Of a stretch of 34,478 bases of DNA, positions 24,284 to 32,611 are shown piece after piece (the stretch's first letter is position 1; each line of letters begins with the position of its first letter). The notes beneath the pieces were generated by a model. That model worked only from the letters and a program-made list of their open reading frames with translations. It was not told the origin of the DNA and did not search any database. The position numbers and the translations under genes were made by a program. This DNA is from Akkermansia muciniphila (lineage in GTDB: Bacteria; Verrucomicrobiota; Verrucomicrobiia; Limisphaerales; UBA9464), in contig CAMDJH010000034.1 of NCBI GenBank assembly GCA_945900455.1, positions 1-34,478 on the forward strand, given 5' to 3'.

Positions 24284-26263
24284 ATGAATCGCTTAAAGAT
24301 TGAGTTCGCATGGATCAAGCTGAGTTTGGCTGTTGGAATCGCATTCCTTGCGCCCTTGAACGCCAGTGCCGAAGTGTTTGCCATCGCGATTGGAGATACG
24401 ATCTCTGATGGCGTTCCGGGCGTGGGGGCCGGGAGGTTATTGGCGGCAAAGGACGATGATGTTTACACCTTCGCCGCCACCGCCGGTCAATTGGTGTTCA
24501 TTGAAGGGTTGAGCCAGGATGCCGCTTTTAAGAGAAATTTGCGATGGAGCTTGATCAAGCCGTCGGGGCTGGCAATTTTTTCGGGCTACTTCTCAGGTCC
24601 TCAAGGCAGAAAACTATTGACGGAAAGTGGCACCTACAAGGTTCGCGTTTTTTCGGACGGGACCGATCCGACGTGGATAGGCTCCTATTCCTTTCGAGTG
24701 ACGCCTATTCCTCCGGATCAGACGTTTCCCTATGCTATCGGAAATCTGGTCTCCAACAACGTTCCGGCGGCGGGAGCCGGCAGGCTTGAGATGGGTGGTT
24801 CCGAGGATAACTTTACCTTTACAGCAATTGCGGGCCACTTGGTGTTTTTCGAATCACTGACTCAGGACGCCGCCTTTAAGAACAGTCTTCGCTGGCAATT
24901 GATCAAGCCCTCCGGGCCCGCTGTATTCAGTTCTTTCTTTTCGTTTTCGCAGGGACGCATTGAGCTTTCGGAAGCCGGACAATACCGGATTCGGATATTT
25001 ACGGATGGCAATGATTCGGCGTTGTTTGGCGCCTATACATTCCGCACATCTCCCATTCCGCCGGATCAGTCGTTTCCCTATGCCATCGGCACCGAAGTTT
25101 CTGACGGGGTCCCTGCTGCTGGTGCGGGAAGACTGGAGGTCGGCGGTTCTCGCGATAGCTATTTGTTCTCGGCGACTGCTGGCCAGGTCGTGTTTTTCGA
25201 ATCCCTCAGTCAAGACCCGAAGTTCAAGAACAACCTCCGCTGGCGGGTGCTGAGGCCGTCCGGGGGAAGTGTCTTTTCGGCCTACTTCATTGGAGTACAG
25301 GGCCGGACGGTGCTCCCGGAATCGGGTCAATACCGCATCGAAATCTTCACAGACAGTCTGGATCCTCAATTTTTCGGACCCTATTCGTTTCGAACGCGAG
25401 CGGATATCTCTGATCAACAATTCACGATGAACGTTGGTGACATTGTCTCTGACGGAAAACCCGTGGTAGGTGCGGGAAACCTTGAGACCGCGGGCTCAAC
25501 GGACACCTATACATTTACGGCGCGATCGGGTCAATTCGTCGTGTTTGATTCTCTGAGTCAGGCGGCCTCGTTGAAAAACGCCCTCCGATGGCAGCTCCTT
25601 AAACCCTCCGGAGGCGCCGTCTTTAGTTCGTTCTTCGCCAACAAGCAGGGACGGATCCAGCTTCCGGAGGTTGGCGCGTATAAACTCCGCATCTTCATGG
25701 ATAATGGATCCACCCTGTCGGGGACGTACTCGTTTCGGACGTTTTCTCCGGTCACGCCTTATCCGGATTTTATTGCGACCCGTCCGAATCAACCGGTGAC
25801 AATGCCGGTTGCGAAACTTTTGTTTAATGATGAGGCGGAAGATTCGCTCGACGTGCTTGACATCGATTTGCCTGCGGCATCGACGTTCCAAGGCGGCACG
25901 GTGACTCTTGGAGCCAATGGCGTTCTCTATACGCCGAAGAACGGATTCACGGGAACCGATCGATTTGACTATCGCCTTGTCGGATCCTTTGGCGGGACGA
26001 ATCAGACAACCGTCACGGTCGGAGTCGGTGCAAATGCGAGAGCGTTTGCGGGTGTCGTCAATTGGGTGAGGCGGAGCACCGATTCCATGGATGTGTGCTT
26101 TTTAGGTGATCCAGGGAAGGAATACGCCATGGAGACGAGTCCAGATTTGGCCGCTGGGATCGCGACGACATCGGTGACGCCGCCGGCGTCCGGTTTCTTC
26201 ACGTTTCCATTCAATCTAACACCCGGGGCGAATCCGCTTTATCTTCGCGCGCGCCGCAAGTAG
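24284..26263 (+). CDS. Secreted protein with four 116-residue tandem repeats
   Basis: The 659-residue product has a signal peptide (to about residue 29, PLNASAE). Four repeats follow, beginning near residues 32, 149, 265 and 381, each 116-117 long. Each opens with F.YAIGxxVSDGVPAAGAGRLE, continues with YTFTATAGQxVFFESLSQD and LRWxLxKPSGxAVFSxFF, and ends with GQYRIRIFTDG ... GxYSFRT. This is the pattern of beta-sandwich PPC-like domains found in exported proteins. A further bacterial Ig/cadherin-like module covers about 490-580 (LLFNDEAEDSL, YTPKNGFTGTDRFDYRL), and a short C-terminal beta segment ends at LYLRARRK. No catalytic domain is seen. It is probably a surface or matrix protein. A mini-element end lies 30 bases downstream. 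Confidence 0.85.
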   Translation: MNRLKIEFAWIKLSLAVGIAFLAPLNASAEVFAIAIGDTISDGVPGVGAGRLLAAKDDDVYTFAATAGQLVFIEGLSQDAAFKRNLRWSLIKPSGLAIFSGYFSGPQGRKLLTESGTYKVRVFSDGTDPTWIGSYSFRVTPIPPDQTFPYAIGNLVSNNVPAAGAGRLEMGGSEDNFTFTAIAGHLVFFESLTQDAAFKNSLRWQLIKPSGPAVFSSFFSFSQGRIELSEAGQYRIRIFTDGNDSALFGAYTFRTSPIPPDQSFPYAIGTEVSDGVPAAGAGRLEVGGSRDSYLFSATAGQVVFFESLSQDPKFKNNLRWRVLRPSGGSVFSAYFIGVQGRTVLPESGQYRIEIFTDSLDPQFFGPYSFRTRADISDQQFTMNVGDIVSDGKPVVGAGNLETAGSTDTYTFTARSGQFVVFDSLSQAASLKNALRWQLLKPSGGAVFSSFFANKQGRIQLPEVGAYKLRIFMDNGSTLSGTYSFRTFSPVTPYPDFIATRPNQPVTMPVAKLLFNDEAEDSLDVLDIDLPAASTFQGGTVTLGANGVLYTPKNGFTGTDRFDYRLVGSFGGTNQTTVTVGVGANARAFAGVVNWVRRSTDSMDVCFLGDPGKEYAMETSPDLAAGIATTSVTPPASGFFTFPFNLTPGANPLYLRARRK

Positions 26264-26293
26264 GCCGAGGCTCATTGTGCTCTCTATGAACCC

Positions 26294-26367
26294 GTAGGGT
26301 CAAAAACTCAAACCTACCGATATTCAACGACTTACAGGGCGATGAGGAGATTGCTCCCAGGCCGTTG
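26294..26367 (+). mobile_element. Mini-insertion element, copy F (left end only)
   Basis: GTAGGGTCAAAAACTCAAAC opens a 74-base match to the left end of the family, down to caggccgttg. It then stops and the kinase fragment begins. The right end is absent, so a deletion or recombination fused it to neighbouring DNA. Confidence 0.8.
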
Positions 26368-26753
26368 GCGGCCTTGTTCCGCCGCACCATCTTCTGGAGC
26401 CGGTAAAGCGGACTCGGCGGACGGGCGACGACGGGTTCGTTGTTCCAGTGCCGCTTCAAGTCGGCGGCGAGACCGTTGCCCGTCTCCTAGCGACGCTGGC
26501 GGTCCTTCTCCAGGCACTTCATCACGATCCAGTCGAGATCTCCCTTGAGCTGGTGCAGCAGCTTCGAGGTGTCGGCGGAACGGCGCTTTGCCGTGGTCGT
26601 GAGTTGATCGGCGCCGAGCGTCGCTAGGCGCGTGCTGGGTCGTTGCGGCTCTTTCTCCCGGATCGTCTTGCGCATTGCGTCGATGCCCGAGGCCATCAAC
26701 TCCTTCGCATCGAACGGCGTGCTGCCGGCCAGCAATTCGTAGAGCAATGGGGT
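26368..26753 (-). pseudogene. Ser/Thr protein kinase (PknB-like) internal fragment
   Basis: The minus strand encodes the end of a kinase C-lobe and the linker before the membrane: LLYELLAGSTPFDAKELMAS, IREKEPQRPSTRLATLG, GDLDWIVMKCLEKDRQRR, then an in-frame TAG at 26487-26489 where the family has Tyr (RYET), then GNGLAADLKRHWNNEPVVAR and LYRLQKMVRRNKAA. This series is typical of large PVC kinases that continue with WD40 or TPR repeats. The ATP-binding lobe, catalytic loop and sensor are absent. The left limit joins mini-element F and the right limit joins MITE G1, so it is debris trapped between two mobile remnants. Confidence 0.85.
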
Positions 26754-26759
26754 CCAGAG

Positions 26760-26960
26760 AGTGGGGTCAAACCTGCACGTGTGACAAATTGGCCACAAGA
26801 GCCTTTTCAAAGGCCTGCATTTCGGTGCGGTGCGGTGTCCGTTGTCAGAACCGCCGAATGCCTTGTGTGGCCGCTGAATAGCCGAGTTCTGGTAAGCGCT
26901 GAACCACTTCAATCAGTCGCCACCCCCGATGAGTAAACAATACCAAGGACTTACCCCATT
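26760..26960. mobile_element. 200-base MITE, copy G1
   Basis: This segment is homologous to 31121-31320. Shared blocks include gagccttttcaaaggcctgc (26801-26820), then atttcgg and gaatagcc. The ends are AGTGGGGTCAAACCTGCAC and, inverted, AATGGGGTAAGTCCTT. Copy length is 201 bases against 200 for G2. No intact gene lies inside. A second GGAGTGGGGTCAG-like end lies just outside the right limit (26961-26976). Confidence 0.75.
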
Positions 26961-27016
26961 TCACTGACCCCACTCCAGAGTTTGGAGCTTTCTGAAGAAA
27001 CGTAACAACAACCGTC

Positions 27017-29890
27017 TCACTGGATGCCATAAACGAAGCCATCCGCTCCCGCCACGCTGATCGTCAAACTGCCGTCTCCGTCCAGTGCCATGATGGACGG
27101 CGGACCAACGCGCCCCGGCAGTTCCAGGCGCCAGCGGACTTCACCGTGCTTGCCGTCCAAAGCCGTACCGACGCACACAAGTGAGTTGCCGAACACGAAC
27201 AGCGCTTCGTCGCGGCCGTCTGAATCGAGATCGACGCTCGCCGATCCGGAAGCTCCTCCTGGCGAGTCGAGCGGCAGCCGCCAAAGGACTTTGCCAGTGG
27301 CCGTGTCGTAGCAGCGCGCCCCGTCCGCGTAACCGAGGGCGATTGCTTCGAGCCGGCCGTCCCCATTGAAATCGCCGAAGGCGTGCGGACCTTGCGCCGC
27401 GTTGTCGAGCGCGTCCCACCAGACCAGCGAGCCGTCCACCCGCACGACCCCCGTCATCGACCGACCTCCGAAGAAAATCGCCGTTCGGCCGCTCCCCAGG
27501 AAGTCACCAGCAAACGGCACGCCCCAATATACCGGCCGGGCGGGCACCTCCGGCCATGAAGCGTCTTGCGCGAGGATGTCCCGACCAGAGGTGCCTTTGA
27601 GCGCGTAAAGAATGCTCGGATTCAGTGAGGTCGCGTCGTCCAGATCATCCTCGTCAAAATCCGCCACGGCGAAAGGCGCACCGCCCACTCCGCGCTGGCT
27701 AATCTGCCGGGCGCGTCGCCACAACTCACGACCGTCGCGCCCGGAGAGGAGCAGCGTCTCCTCGCTGTGCATCATTGAGCGGCGGATCGTTACCAGAACA
27801 TCCCGCCTGCCGCGCTCGGTGAATTGACCAGCCTGCCAAAGCAGAATCCCACCCGTGTTCCAAATGGGAGGTTCGCCGGGGATATCGGGAAAATCGTGAT
27901 GCCAGAGTTCGCGGCCGTTGAGAGTCTGAGCCGCGAGCCGGGCGCAGCCTGACGGAGCGGAAGTCGCGAGGACGATCTGCCGTCGGCCGTCCCCGAGCAG
28001 ATCGGCGATGACCGGGCCGCGCGTTTCCGGCCACGTTGTGCTCTGGCCACGCCCCACGATTCGCTTCGTGGCGCCGGACAAAGCAACGCTATCGTCTTGC
28101 GGTGCCTGGCCGCTGGCGATTGACAAATGTCGAACCGATGATGCTTCGACCTGGTCGCGGCTCGGTGGAGGGAACGCGACCAATTCCTTGCCCACTCCTT
28201 GTACAACGATCGTCGGTCCCGCGGCGCGATCCGGCCAGGCCATCGTCACCGGTCCGGCACTGCCGCCGACACGCGCGGTGCTTAGGATCTGGCCGCGCCC
28301 ATGTTTGATAACAAGAGCGCTCTGTTGGCGTGGCGGATGCCGCGACCGAACCAGGAACCGACCGGAGTCGTCGAGGCCAAGCGCGTCGAGGTTCTCGCCT
28401 TTGATCGAAGTGAGCGGCTCGAACCCGCGAGGTGTCCAGCGCACCAGGTTGAGTCGCACGGGGACCGGCCCGTGATTCCGCCCGGGTCCGTGCGCTTCGA
28501 CTGTTTGGCGGATCGCCAGCAAGGGTTGCGCTCCCCGTTTTCGGCCTAGGATCGTTCGCCCGCCGAACGTTGCGGTGCTTTGCACGTTCGCGGGCAAAGG
28601 CGGCTCCCACATCTGCCAGGCAGAGTTGCGCTGCTGCCAAAGCAGGCGCGAGTCGCCGTGCTTCAACGAGTAAACGCGAATGGTGCCAAACTCCGGCACT
28701 CCGGCGCCCTGCGCGCTCACGGTGAGCAACTCGCTCACGCCATCACCGTCCACGTCCAGTGGCGCCGCGAGGTACTCGTCCACGAAATCGCTTGTCACGC
28801 GTCCCGTAAGGGCGTCGTGCACCGTGATGTGCCAGCGCTGATCGCTGGCGTCGTTGAAGACGCATGCGAACACTTCAGCCCGACCGTCGCCGTCAACGTC
28901 CGCCACGGGCGCCGGGCCGACGCGCAAGATCTTTTGGGGATTGGAAATGTCCGGCTCGATGTTGCGCTGCCAGAATACACGCAACTTGCCGTCTCGAAAG
29001 CCGAGCACGTCGAGGTGTTTCGAGAAATCGGCCTGCACAAGGAACTCGGATTTTCCATCGCCATCGAAGTCATAGACACCGAAGAAGCCGTAGCTGCGGG
29101 TGTCAGTGAAACGGCAGCGGTCTTTGACGCGGCCCGTGCGACCGTCGAGCAGGAGCAGTTCGTAGAACGGCAGGATGGCCACCTCGACCGCGCCGTCGCC
29201 GTCGAAGTCGCCCACCAGGGGCAGCGGTTGGAAGAGATGGTCGAGCGGTTCAGTCTGCCACACCTGCACCCATTGGCCGTCCCTCCTGACGAAACACCGG
29301 CCCACGCACTTCTGCCACTGACCCTTGACGGTGGGTTTGCTGAAGGCGCTCTCGAACTCGATCTTCTCGAGGCCTGGCTCGTCGGGGAGCACGTCGGCAA
29401 ACACCACGGTTGGGGAGCGGTGACCACTCTCGTCCGTTTCGGGTGCCGGCAGAAACGGGGCCAACGCGAGGCGTTCGTCGGTGGGCAGGCCAGGCATCTC
29501 GTCAATGGGCAGCGCCAGTTGAGAATTCCGCCCGTCTGGTGCGACGACGATCAAGCTCTCCAGTGTGCCGACAAACTGTTTCCACACCACGCGAGGCTGG
29601 GTGATCCGTCCGCGCAAGGGCGAGCGGGCATCAAGGCTGGGATTGCGCCGATCACATGGCCACTCACCGGGTTTGGGAAACACCTCCGCTGCCGCAATCG
29701 TACGAACATTCAACTCGAGAATTCCCCAGCACAACACGGCTAACAGAAGCAGGCCTTCTCGTGTCGCGCGAGTTCGCGAGTGGCGGGCCAGTCGCGAAGC
29801 GTCAGGGAGCGCGGTGGGTGAGGGGTGAGGGCACACACCGCTTTGGGTTGCTGGCAAGTTCACTCCACTCAAAACGGCGAAGAACATCAT
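27017..29890 (-). CDS. Exported FG-GAP/VCBS repeat beta-propeller protein
   Basis: The 957-residue protein starts at 29890, overlapping the nitrilase-fold gene stop by 4 bases (ATGA), which supports this start and coupled translation. A hydrophobic signal or anchor covers about 46-68 after a basic 45-residue leader. FG-GAP/VCBS calcium loops follow: DFDGDGAVE, DFDGDGKSE, DVDGDGRAE, DVDGDGVSE, DFDEDDLDD, DFNGDGRLE and DLDSDGRDE, spread along the protein. PQQ-enzyme-like blades are also present (CYDTATGKVLWRLPL, LLSGRDGRELWRRA, TLNGRELWHHDFP). It should fold as one or two calcium-stabilised beta-propellers outside the cytoplasm, suited to binding carbohydrate or protein partners. No catalytic residues were identified. 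Confidence 0.88.
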   Translation of the reverse strand: MMFFAVLSGVNLPATQSGVCPHPSPTALPDASRLARHSRTRATREGLLLLAVLCWGILELNVRTIAAAEVFPKPGEWPCDRRNPSLDARSPLRGRITQPRVVWKQFVGTLESLIVVAPDGRNSQLALPIDEMPGLPTDERLALAPFLPAPETDESGHRSPTVVFADVLPDEPGLEKIEFESAFSKPTVKGQWQKCVGRCFVRRDGQWVQVWQTEPLDHLFQPLPLVGDFDGDGAVEVAILPFYELLLLDGRTGRVKDRCRFTDTRSYGFFGVYDFDGDGKSEFLVQADFSKHLDVLGFRDGKLRVFWQRNIEPDISNPQKILRVGPAPVADVDGDGRAEVFACVFNDASDQRWHITVHDALTGRVTSDFVDEYLAAPLDVDGDGVSELLTVSAQGAGVPEFGTIRVYSLKHGDSRLLWQQRNSAWQMWEPPLPANVQSTATFGGRTILGRKRGAQPLLAIRQTVEAHGPGRNHGPVPVRLNLVRWTPRGFEPLTSIKGENLDALGLDDSGRFLVRSRHPPRQQSALVIKHGRGQILSTARVGGSAGPVTMAWPDRAAGPTIVVQGVGKELVAFPPPSRDQVEASSVRHLSIASGQAPQDDSVALSGATKRIVGRGQSTTWPETRGPVIADLLGDGRRQIVLATSAPSGCARLAAQTLNGRELWHHDFPDIPGEPPIWNTGGILLWQAGQFTERGRRDVLVTIRRSMMHSEETLLLSGRDGRELWRRARQISQRGVGGAPFAVADFDEDDLDDATSLNPSILYALKGTSGRDILAQDASWPEVPARPVYWGVPFAGDFLGSGRTAIFFGGRSMTGVVRVDGSLVWWDALDNAAQGPHAFGDFNGDGRLEAIALGYADGARCYDTATGKVLWRLPLDSPGGASGSASVDLDSDGRDEALFVFGNSLVCVGTALDGKHGEVRWRLELPGRVGPPSIMALDGDGSLTISVAGADGFVYGIQ

Positions 29891-30993
29891 TTCGGCACCG
29901 CGCGAAGTGGGTCACCAGCGGTGAAGCTCCCGCCGCGCATCTCGTTGATGGCCCGGCGGCTACGGACGATGTAGTCGCGCAGTTCTTCCAGGCCGTATTG
30001 GCGGGCAAGACCTCGAGCACTCACGCCAGGCTTCGTGGCCTGGAGCACGAACCATTGCTCGCGCTCGAGCCATTTCACCTGTTTCACCGCATCGCCATGT
30101 TCCCTGAGGAGCCTGGCCTTCTTGTCCTCGTTGAAGTTCGTATGGTAGATGCCGCGGTCGAGATCGAGTGTCATTCGGCTCACGTGAATGCCGTCGCCGC
30201 GTTCGTCGAGGAGGCGCTCGCCCGTGAGATCATAGACTTGGCAGTCGCCGCTGTAGGTCGAGGTCACCACGTAGAAATGATGGAGCAGAGCGTAAGCCTG
30301 CAAATGAGTGCCCGCCGAATACGCGCTCGACCACACAACCAGTTCCGCGCCTCCGTCGGCGAGACGTTGCCAGACTTCCGGAAAGTTGACGTCGAAGCAA
30401 ATCGCCAGGCCAAGTTTTCCGAAGTCGGTCGCGATCACCGGCGCGTCGCGACCGGGCTGGACTTTGCGCTTGTGGTCATACTCGCCCCAGTACGGGAAGA
30501 GCTTGTCGTAAGTGCCGGCGATCCGTCCGTCACGATCAAGAACAACCGCGGTGTTCAACCGACAACCGTCCCGCTCGCAGTCGATCGGGCTGACGATGTA
30601 GGTGTGATGCTTCCTTGCCAGGGCTGCCAACGTTTGAGTGCTGGGGCCGTCGAGAGGCTCCACGCTCTGGTCATTTTGCCCTCGCCACGTCTCTGGCAAG
30701 AGGATGAGGTCGGCGCCCCTCGCCCCTTCGGCATCGACGCGCCGGGCGATCTCGTCAAGCGGTTGGCCGGGGCGGAACGAGAAGCTCACCACGCGAACCG
30801 CGCGACCGATGGTGGGCGCCTCGGATGCTTTTGGTTCCGATGTGCACAAGAAGAACCCCGCGGTGATCAGGACCGCGAGGGCCAGACGCCGGGGTGCAAG
30901 TGGATTGAGGACGCGGACGGGGTTCAACTGATAGGCTTTTCCTTTTTGTGACGCTGCGCGGTTCGGAGAGAATTGCTTTCGCGTCGGGTTCAT
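29887..30993 (-). CDS. Exported carbon-nitrogen hydrolase (nitrilase superfamily)
   Basis: From ATG 30993 the product has 368 residues; an upstream in-frame start at 31074 would run through a dispersed repeat and is rejected. A signal peptide or anchor lies at about 36-60 (LALAVLITAGFFLCTSEPKA). The nitrilase triad is present: Glu101 in LILLPETW, Lys164 in TYDKLFPYWGEYDH and Cys199 in GLAICFDVNFPEVW. It would hydrolyse an amide or nitrile C-N bond. A C-terminal extension of about 90 residues (NEDKKARLLREHGDAVKQV, YGLEELRDYIVRSRRAI) follows the core. Most family members are cytoplasmic, so an exported one is less common. Its stop overlaps the FG-GAP gene start (ATGA). Confidence 0.9.
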   Translation of the reverse strand: MNPTRKQFSPNRAASQKGKAYQLNPVRVLNPLAPRRLALAVLITAGFFLCTSEPKASEAPTIGRAVRVVSFSFRPGQPLDEIARRVDAEGARGADLILLPETWRGQNDQSVEPLDGPSTQTLAALARKHHTYIVSPIDCERDGCRLNTAVVLDRDGRIAGTYDKLFPYWGEYDHKRKVQPGRDAPVIATDFGKLGLAICFDVNFPEVWQRLADGGAELVVWSSAYSAGTHLQAYALLHHFYVVTSTYSGDCQVYDLTGERLLDERGDGIHVSRMTLDLDRGIYHTNFNEDKKARLLREHGDAVKQVKWLEREQWFVLQATKPGVSARGLARQYGLEELRDYIVRSRRAINEMRGGSFTAGDPLRAVPK

Positions 30994-31001
30994 TGGCGGT
31001 G

Positions 31002-31029
31002 ATTTTATACCTCCCTGGGCGGATGACAA
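31002..31029 (-). promoter_or_regulatory. Candidate sigma70-type promoter of the nitrilase/FG-GAP operon
   Basis: On the minus strand TTGTCA (31029-31024) and TAAAAT (31007-31002) are 16 bases apart. The predicted start of transcription falls at about 30995, almost at the ATG at 30993, so the message could be leaderless. Only the two hexamers support this. Confidence 0.35.
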
Positions 31030-31103
31030 TTGATAGATGGCATGAAGACTGGCGGACGCGCAAAAAACTTGCAACGTCCGTCAGCGTATGAAAAACGAAC
31101 AAG
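31029..31103. repeat. Dispersed 75-base hairpin repeat, copy 2
   Basis: The sequence is nearly identical to 18658-18732. The stem arms are CTGGCGGACG and CGTCCGTCAG. It lies just upstream of the nitrilase promoter candidate and just before MITE G2. Confidence 0.75.
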
Positions 31104-31120
31104 GCGATGAAAATGGTGAA

Positions 31121-31320
31121 AATGGGGTCACACCTGCACTATTGACAATTTGACCAAGAGAGCCTTTTCAAAGGCCTGCATTTCGGGGCGATGCGGTGTC
31201 AGTTGCCAAAACCGCCGAATGCCAATTGCAGCCGGTGAATAGCCAGGTCCCGGTAACGCTGAATCAGCACGCTACATCTCGACATTTTCAATGTGTCAAT
31301 AGTTTAGGTTTGACCCCATT
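31121..31320. mobile_element. 200-base MITE, copy G2
   Basis: The left end AATGGGGTCACACCTGCAC and the inverted right end AATGGGGTCAAACCTAAAC continue into ACTATTGACA on both sides, matching in about 24 of 27 positions. The unit is exactly 200 bases and is homologous to 26760-26960. No coding frame inside is credible. It directly abuts, and may have truncated, the ISAzo13-type transposase on its right. Confidence 0.8.
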
Positions 31321-31322
31321 GA

Positions 31323-32411
31323 CTTAGTCGGATTTGTGGACTGTCGCGCGTCACGATCAATAAAGGGATCTCTGAACTTAGCAGTGCCTCGTTGCCGCCG
31401 GAGCGGATTCGGCACAAAGGAGGAGGGCGTCGCTCGTTAGACCGTCGAGATCCGGAGTTGGCACCTCTACTTGACGCATTGGTAGAACCGCTGAGCCGTG
31501 GCGATCCGGAATCTCCGCTGCGGTGGACCTGTAAGAGTACGCGCAAGTTGGCGACGGAACTTTCGGATCGGCAACATCCCGTCAGTCATGAAAAGGTGGC
31601 TCAGATGTTGCGAGAAATGGGCTACAGCCTGCAGGCCAATCGCAAGACTGAGGAGGGGGAGGACCATCCAGATCGAGATGCCCAGTTCCAACATATCAAT
31701 AATGAAGTCCGGCTGGCATTGAAGCGGTTTCAGCCGGTGATTTCCGTAGACACGAAAAAGAAGGAACTTATCGGAAACTACCGGAATGAGGGGCGACAGT
31801 GGCACCGGCAAGGCGAAGCCGAGCGGGTTCTGGGGCACGATTTTCCAGATCCGAGTGTCCCCCGTGCCTACCCCTATGGAGTATACGATTTAGGAAGAAA
31901 CCGAGGTTTTGTAAACGTCGGCACCGACCACGATACAGCTGCGTTTGCCGTGGCTTCGATTCGAGGCTGGTGGCGGGCTGAGGGTCAGCGGCTATATTCC
32001 ACTACAGAACGGTTGCTGATTACGGCTGACGGGGGTGGGAGCAACGGGTATCGATTGCGGTTGTGGAAGCTTGAACTCCAGCGACTGGCCAACCAAACCG
32101 GACTGGAGATAGCCGTGTGTCATTTCCCCCCTGGGACCAGTAAGTGGAATAAAGTAGAACACAGGCTCTTTTCATTCATCTCATCTAATTGGCGTGGAGA
32201 ACCATTGCGTGACTACCAGACCGTGGTTCGACTAATTGCATCGACCACGACAGCAAAGGGACTGGAGGTCACGTGTTGTCTTGATCGCCGAAAGTACAAG
32301 GTAGGTCGGAAAGTAAGTCCAACCGAGATGAAGACCGTCCACCTAATTCCTCATTCATTTCATGGAGAATGGAACTATAGGATTCTTCCGAAACGGTGTA
32401 GACAGTTGTAA
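31323..32411 (+). pseudogene. ISAzo13-family transposase, 5'-truncated
   Basis: The frame continues unbroken from the end of MITE G2. LSRICGLSRVTINKGISEL is the end of the N-terminal helix-turn-helix region, then come PPERIRHKGGGRRSLDRRDP, SPLRWTCKSTRKLATEL and KVAQMLREMGYSLQANRK. The DDE catalytic residues appear to be present: Asp in VISVDTKKKELIGNYRN, Asp in LLITADGGGSNGYRLRLW and Glu in PPGTSKWNKVEHRLFS. The C-terminus SFHGEWNYRILP is complete. About 60-70 N-terminal residues and the left IS end are missing, so it is probably inactive; a TTG at 31392 could still start a shorter product. Base composition is more AT-rich than neighbouring genes, as expected of a newcomer. Confidence 0.85.
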
Positions 32412-32611
32412 ATTTTATTTATTGACGACGCCTCACCCGGAATATCGTCGAGAGCTGCGGCTATGTTGGAACGTCCTTCGCCAAGCCCTGTGACCGGTGT
32501 ATCCGGTGGCGTGGAGAATTAGTCTTGAACCATCGTTTCAAGCGCTCTATTCAGCACGCCGTCGCATTAGCGATATTGAGTCTTCAACGAATTGCAGGAT
32601 TCCTAACCGTC
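32412..32611. other. Gap after the ISAzo13 remnant
   Basis: No gene is supported. The 16-base string at 32583-32598 (ttcaacgaattgcagg) is identical to the left part of mini-element E, so a very short family fragment may be present. No right IS end was identified. Confidence 0.35.

Noticed and set aside
20706..26489. In-frame TAG codons in the thrS, RAYT and kinase fragments, suggesting amber recoding
   Set aside because: Intact genes here (the DUF1552 and 116-residue-repeat genes) end in TAG, and the interrupted genes are also truncated, so ordinary decay explains them.
28580..30951. Two long plus-strand frames opposite the FG-GAP and nitrilase genes
   Set aside because: The minus-strand genes have clear domains, catalytic residues and an ATGA overlap; the plus frames show no known motif.
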